NCBI RefSeq assembly: GCF_008065135.1
Contig: NZ_CP042914.1
Span: forward strand, 6,119,404-6,183,403
Direction: 5' to 3'
DNA: 64,000 nucleotides
From: Roseimaritima ulvae
GTDB taxonomy: Bacteria > Planctomycetota > Planctomycetia > Pirellulales > Pirellulaceae
A program made the position numbers and the translations under genes. Positions within the stretch are counted from its first letter, which is position 1; each line of letters begins with the position of its first letter. Under the pieces are notes generated by a model. That model was not told the origin of the DNA and did not search any database. It worked only from the letters and a program-made list of their open reading frames with translations. Positions 60,288-64,000 of the stretch are shown here, piece after piece.

Positions 60288-63200
60288 ATGTCTTCTCTTC
60301 CCCGCCTTGTCGGTCGTTTTCTTTGCGGGCCTGTTCTGACACTCCTGATGTTAAGCCATTCCTTGTCCACTGCACACGCCGAACCGATTGGTTTGATCGA
60401 ACGTTACGCCCTGGCCGAAGACCGCCAAGCGATCCTGGACGAATTGATCCCCGGCAGCGTTGAATATTACTACTACCACTGTTTGCACTATCAGGTCAGC
60501 GGGCAACTGGACCTTGCCGAAGCCAAATTGCAGGAGTGGGAGAATGACAAACGCGTTCGTAACAATTCACTGCTGGTCGCGATTCGCGACCGTCAACGTT
60601 TGCTGACCTACGGTAATTCGCCCGACCGCACGATCACCTATCTGCGGCAGCGACTGGGGCTGCGTCTGGACCACGCCCCGCGTCCCATCCGCGGCCAACG
60701 CCAATACCCGGACACCTTGCCAGCCGACCTGCTGAACGTCGATGCATTGATCGACGAAGCCCTCCGCAGCGACAAACGACTCACCCGCCAAGGCCTGCAA
60801 CGTCTGGGCGAACGCTTCTTGAATAATCAGGTCGCCGGCCTGCCCGTCGATCTGGCTTGGCTGCTGAATCAAGTCGACGGCCCCTGGATGCCGCGGCTGG
60901 ACGAACTGGTGATCCAGCAATTACAGCAGCGTCGCCAACAGGACCGTCGATTTGGCGACCTGAAAGCTCACCAATGGCTGACGCTGCCTGAACTGCGCGC
61001 GGTCGCCGAAGCGATCCCGCAGGTGGCCGGCAGCGACGCCATGGTTCGTGAAACCCTACTGCGGCTCCGCGCCGACGACGATACCGACATCGGTCAGCTT
61101 CCCGCCGCCCGGCATGCCTATCTGCAACGCGTCGATCAATACGTGTCCACCTTGCCCGCCACGTGGAACAGTCTCAAAGCGTCCGTGCTGTACCGTCTAC
61201 TGGAAGCCGACCTCGCGGCGGGCACGCCGGATCGCCAGCGTTTCATGCGGTATCTAAAACTCCCACGAAACAGTCCGGTGATTCTTCCCGAACTGCGTCG
61301 AAATGTTCCCTCGCTGGCCAACCTGAACGAAGACTACACCCAACTGGCCCTGCTGCCACCGATCCGTGATGAAACGCCCCTGGTTCGCAGCTACCTGGAA
61401 CTGTACTTGCGTGACGCCGAAGACAGCGACGCCTTTGCCGGCTTGATCCGCGCGGACTATTTAAACGACGTCTTCGCTGAAACTAAACTGCTGGCGGGTA
61501 TCGGAGCGGCCGACCGCTGGTATCGCTTGCTGGATCCCGCCCAGCAACAGCAGTTAAAAGACCGCGTCGAGCTGACCTTGGCTCCACACAACCCACCGCA
61601 CAGCGATCCGCAATCGGCCAGTGAATTGATCGTGGACGTGAAGAACGTCAAAGAGCTGGTGGTGCGAATTTATGAAATCAACACGCTCGCCTACTACCGC
61701 AACCATTCTCACCCGCTGAATACCGACATCGATCTGGACGGCTTGGTCGCCACCCATCAAACCCGTATTCAGTACGACCACCCCAGCGTCCAGCGTCACC
61801 GTGAAACCATCGAATTGACGCAGCTCAGCGGACGCGGCGTGTGGGTCGTGGACCTGCTGGGTGGCGGCCGCCGAACGCGAGCCATGATTCGTCGTGGCGA
61901 CTTGCAATACAGCATGCGGCAAACCATCGATGGCGTGGAATACACCATCGTCGACGAACACCGCGACCCCGTCACCGACGGTCGCATGCTGATCGGCTCG
62001 CAAGAGTTTGTCGCCGACGATTCGGGCGCGATCACCATCCCCATGGCCGATCAACCGCTCACCCGTCATGCCATCTTGATGGACGATCAACTGGCAACCG
62101 CCGTGACGATGCAACAGCCCGCCGAAACCTACTCGCTGCAAGCCGCCATGCTGCTGAACGAACAGCAATTGCTGCCCGGCCGGATGGCAGAGTTGGCCGT
62201 GCGGCCGCGGTTGACGATGAACGGCGAACCGGTATCGGTGTCGCTGCTGCAAGATGTCGCCCTGACGATCACGTCAACCGATTTGGATGGCATTCAATCG
62301 ACCAAACGCATCGAGGACTTCAAACTGCGTGACGCGGCGGAAGCGACAACCGCGTTTCGCGTACCGGCTCGCCTGCAACAACTGCACGTCCAAATGACCG
62401 GGTACGTCGAACGGCTTTCCAACGGTCGCCGTCAGTCGCTGTCGGTCGGCGACAGCTGGTCCGTCAACGGCATCCAGCAAACCACGCACACCCTGGACGC
62501 TTTCTTAACCCGCGACGGCGAGGATTGGATCGTTGAAGCGCGTGGCAAAAATGGCGAAGCTGTTGCGTCGGCGGCGATCACGCTGTCGCTGCAAACCAGC
62601 CTTCGCAACCGAGCCATCGAGCAGACTTTGCAAACCAACGACGCCGGTCGCGTGCGTTTGGGCTCGCTGCCCGGCATCCCCCAGATCCGCTTCGGCATCG
62701 CCGGCGGCCCGCAGCATCAGCGCAACCTGGTCCTGCACCGCGCCACCTGGCCTGCTCAGCTGCACGGGGTCGTCAACCAACCCCAGCGTCTGGCTATCGA
62801 AAACGCCGCGCAGCAGCAGGGCCGGCGGTTTAAGTTGTTCGAACTTCGCGGCGACCGCCCGCTGAAAAACATTTCGGATCAACTGCAGCACGTCGACGGT
62901 CAACTGCAATTCACGCCACAGACAGCCGGCAATTTCCGCCTGCTGGACACACTCCGCAATCGTCACGTCTCGCTGGCCATCACGGCCGGTGAAACGCACA
63001 ACGGCGTGGCCGTGGGTAAGATCCGGCAATTGGAAATCCGCCGTCGTGATCCGTTGGGCATCGCTTCGCTGCAGCGTGACGAGACGGGCGTGCGTCTGCA
63101 ATTGTCCGGCGCAGCGGCCGCTGCGCACGTGCACGTTGTCGCCAGTCGCTACCTGCCGCGTCGGCAAGCACTGTCGCAACTGGCCCTGCCGTCGCTGTCG

Positions 63201-64000
63201 GCACCCGAATCACGCTTCATGCAGTGGCTGCAAAACGCCTACATCAGCGACATGAAGCTGGGAGAAGAATACGAATACGTGCTGCGTCGGCAATACGCCC
63301 GAAAGTACCCCGGCGTGATGCTGCCGCAACCTTCGCTGCTGCTGAATCCCTGGGAAACCGAAGAAACCAAGAACGAGTCGCAAGCGGCGATGGGCGGCGA
63401 CGCACCGATGGCCGCCGAACAAGCTCCCGCGGCCGGTAGGGCTCGAGGCGGAGCGGCCAAGAAAGATGCCGGCTCGGCGGCCTCGTCCTCCCCGTCGTAT
63501 GACTTCCTGGCCAACGGCGGCGGAGTGGCGATCAACCTGACCGCCGACGCGGACGGCCAGGTCCTGATCCCGGCTGCTCTTCTGGATGAGTGGCCGATCG
63601 TGCAAGTCGTGGTCATGGATCCCGCCACGCAAATCCAACACACCCTGTTTGGCAAAGCCGACAAACTTGAGACTCGCGACCTGCGGCTGGCCAACGCTCT
63701 GGCGGCCGATCGTCCCCTGGCCTTTGATCGCGGCGTATTGATCGCGTCGCCCACGGCTCCGCTGCAACTAGCTGATCTGGGTTCCGCCCAGTTGCAGGTG
63801 TACGCCACCGTCAGAGACCTGCTGACGTTGTATACCACGCTGTCGCCGGATAGTCGGCTTTCGCATTTCCGCGAACTCGGTGCTTGGCATACGCTGGGCG
63901 ACGAAGCCAAACGAGAAGCTTATGGCCGTCTGGCGTGCCACGAAGTTCACATGTTTCTATACATGCAGGATCGCCCGTTCTTCGATGCGGTGGTGCGGCC
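60288..64000 (+). CDS. Very large exported protein, 3'-truncated by the window
   Basis: Open from ATG 60288 through the end (1237 codons and more outside). Residues 1-31 are a Sec signal peptide (LTLLMLSHSLSTAHA). The N-terminal half is helical with TPR-like EAKLQEWENDK-type segments. The second half is beta-rich, with repeated immunoglobulin-like strands (ELIVDVKNVKELVVRIYEINT, SMRQTIDGVEYTIVDEH), suggesting alpha-2-macroglobulin-like MG domains. A Gly/Ala/Lys-rich linker lies near 63400-63500. The long MG-rich layout suggests an envelope protease trap, but no thioester motif is inside the window. Confidence 0.65.
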   Translation, partial: MSSLPRLVGRFLCGPVLTLLMLSHSLSTAHAEPIGLIERYALAEDRQAILDELIPGSVEYYYYHCLHYQVSGQLDLAEAKLQEWENDKRVRNNSLLVAIRDRQRLLTYGNSPDRTITYLRQRLGLRLDHAPRPIRGQRQYPDTLPADLLNVDALIDEALRSDKRLTRQGLQRLGERFLNNQVAGLPVDLAWLLNQVDGPWMPRLDELVIQQLQQRRQQDRRFGDLKAHQWLTLPELRAVAEAIPQVAGSDAMVRETLLRLRADDDTDIGQLPAARHAYLQRVDQYVSTLPATWNSLKASVLYRLLEADLAAGTPDRQRFMRYLKLPRNSPVILPELRRNVPSLANLNEDYTQLALLPPIRDETPLVRSYLELYLRDAEDSDAFAGLIRADYLNDVFAETKLLAGIGAADRWYRLLDPAQQQQLKDRVELTLAPHNPPHSDPQSASELIVDVKNVKELVVRIYEINTLAYYRNHSHPLNTDIDLDGLVATHQTRIQYDHPSVQRHRETIELTQLSGRGVWVVDLLGGGRRTRAMIRRGDLQYSMRQTIDGVEYTIVDEHRDPVTDGRMLIGSQEFVADDSGAITIPMADQPLTRHAILMDDQLATAVTMQQPAETYSLQAAMLLNEQQLLPGRMAELAVRPRLTMNGEPVSVSLLQDVALTITSTDLDGIQSTKRIEDFKLRDAAEATTAFRVPARLQQLHVQMTGYVERLSNGRRQSLSVGDSWSVNGIQQTTHTLDAFLTRDGEDWIVEARGKNGEAVASAAITLSLQTSLRNRAIEQTLQTNDAGRVRLGSLPGIPQIRFGIAGGPQHQRNLVLHRATWPAQLHGVVNQPQRLAIENAAQQQGRRFKLFELRGDRPLKNISDQLQHVDGQLQFTPQTAGNFRLLDTLRNRHVSLAITAGETHNGVAVGKIRQLEIRRRDPLGIASLQRDETGVRLQLSGAAAAAHVHVVASRYLPRRQALSQLALPSLSAPESRFMQWLQNAYISDMKLGEEYEYVLRRQYARKYPGVMLPQPSLLLNPWETEETKNESQAAMGGDAPMAAEQAPAAGRARGGAAKKDAGSAASSSPSYDFLANGGGVAINLTADADGQVLIPAALLDEWPIVQVVVMDPATQIQHTLFGKADKLETRDLRLANALAADRPLAFDRGVLIASPTAPLQLADLGSAQLQVYATVRDLLTLYTTLSPDSRLSHFRELGAWHTLGDEAKREAYGRLACHEVHMFLYMQDRPFFDAVVR

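Overview
The window looks like a chromosome segment of a planctomycete, most likely Pirellulaceae (Rhodopirellula and relatives). Signs seen in the sequence are: a giant secreted protein with the N-terminal LEPR-like motif (SLEGRRLLA), a DUF1559 prepilin-like protein with an H-x9-DG ending, an ENPYQPP-type N-terminus, frequent GTG/TTG starts, GC-rich DNA, many short hairpin repeats between genes, and a 23S-5S rRNA unit with no 16S gene beside it.

Layout. 1-5522 (+): ychF (partial), trpS, trpE-trpG, bioF. 5932-8457 (-): gyrB. 8744-11059 (+): two small unknown proteins and carA. 11237-17546 (-): DUF1559 protein, squalene-cyclase-like membrane protein, a degenerate PilB-like ATPase and PilT, hisF. 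17619-25742 (+): fructosamine-kinase-like protein, TAT-exported Gfo/Idh/MocA oxidoreductase, HtrA-like protease, alaS, and a lipoprotein resembling an RND-pump periplasmic domain. 25743-27018 is a ~154-bp tandem array. 27059-31604 (-): phosphatase, AlgH, FabH-like, sugar epimerase, FabI. 31850-34580 (+): sigma-54 activator and DinB-like protein. 34584-36473 (-): thioredoxin-like protein with EF-hand-like loops. 36708-41207 (+): tRNA-Ile, tRNA-Ala, a five-fold promoter array, 23S, 5S, terminator. 41533-51115 (+): giant repeat protein, speA, membrane protein. 51193-53068 (-): interrupted thuA-like gene and aroB. 53182-58028 (+): small membrane protein, a second squalene-cyclase-like protein, a porin. 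58182-60138 (-): HEAT-like exported protein and ruvX. 60288-64000 (+): a very large exported protein that runs off the window.

Most genes are housekeeping (translation, tryptophan, biotin, pyrimidine/arginine, histidine, aromatic and polyamine synthesis, fatty-acid synthesis, DNA topology). Accessory content is mainly envelope and secretion related.

The most unusual signals are non-coding. First, five tandem promoters precede the orphan 23S-5S unit. Their -35/-10 spacers carry an inverted repeat whose arms change in a compensating way between copies. Second, there are several families of hairpin repeats with constant loops and variable but still complementary stems; several of them supply the stop codon of the gene they follow. 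No phage, CRISPR array or complete insertion sequence was seen.
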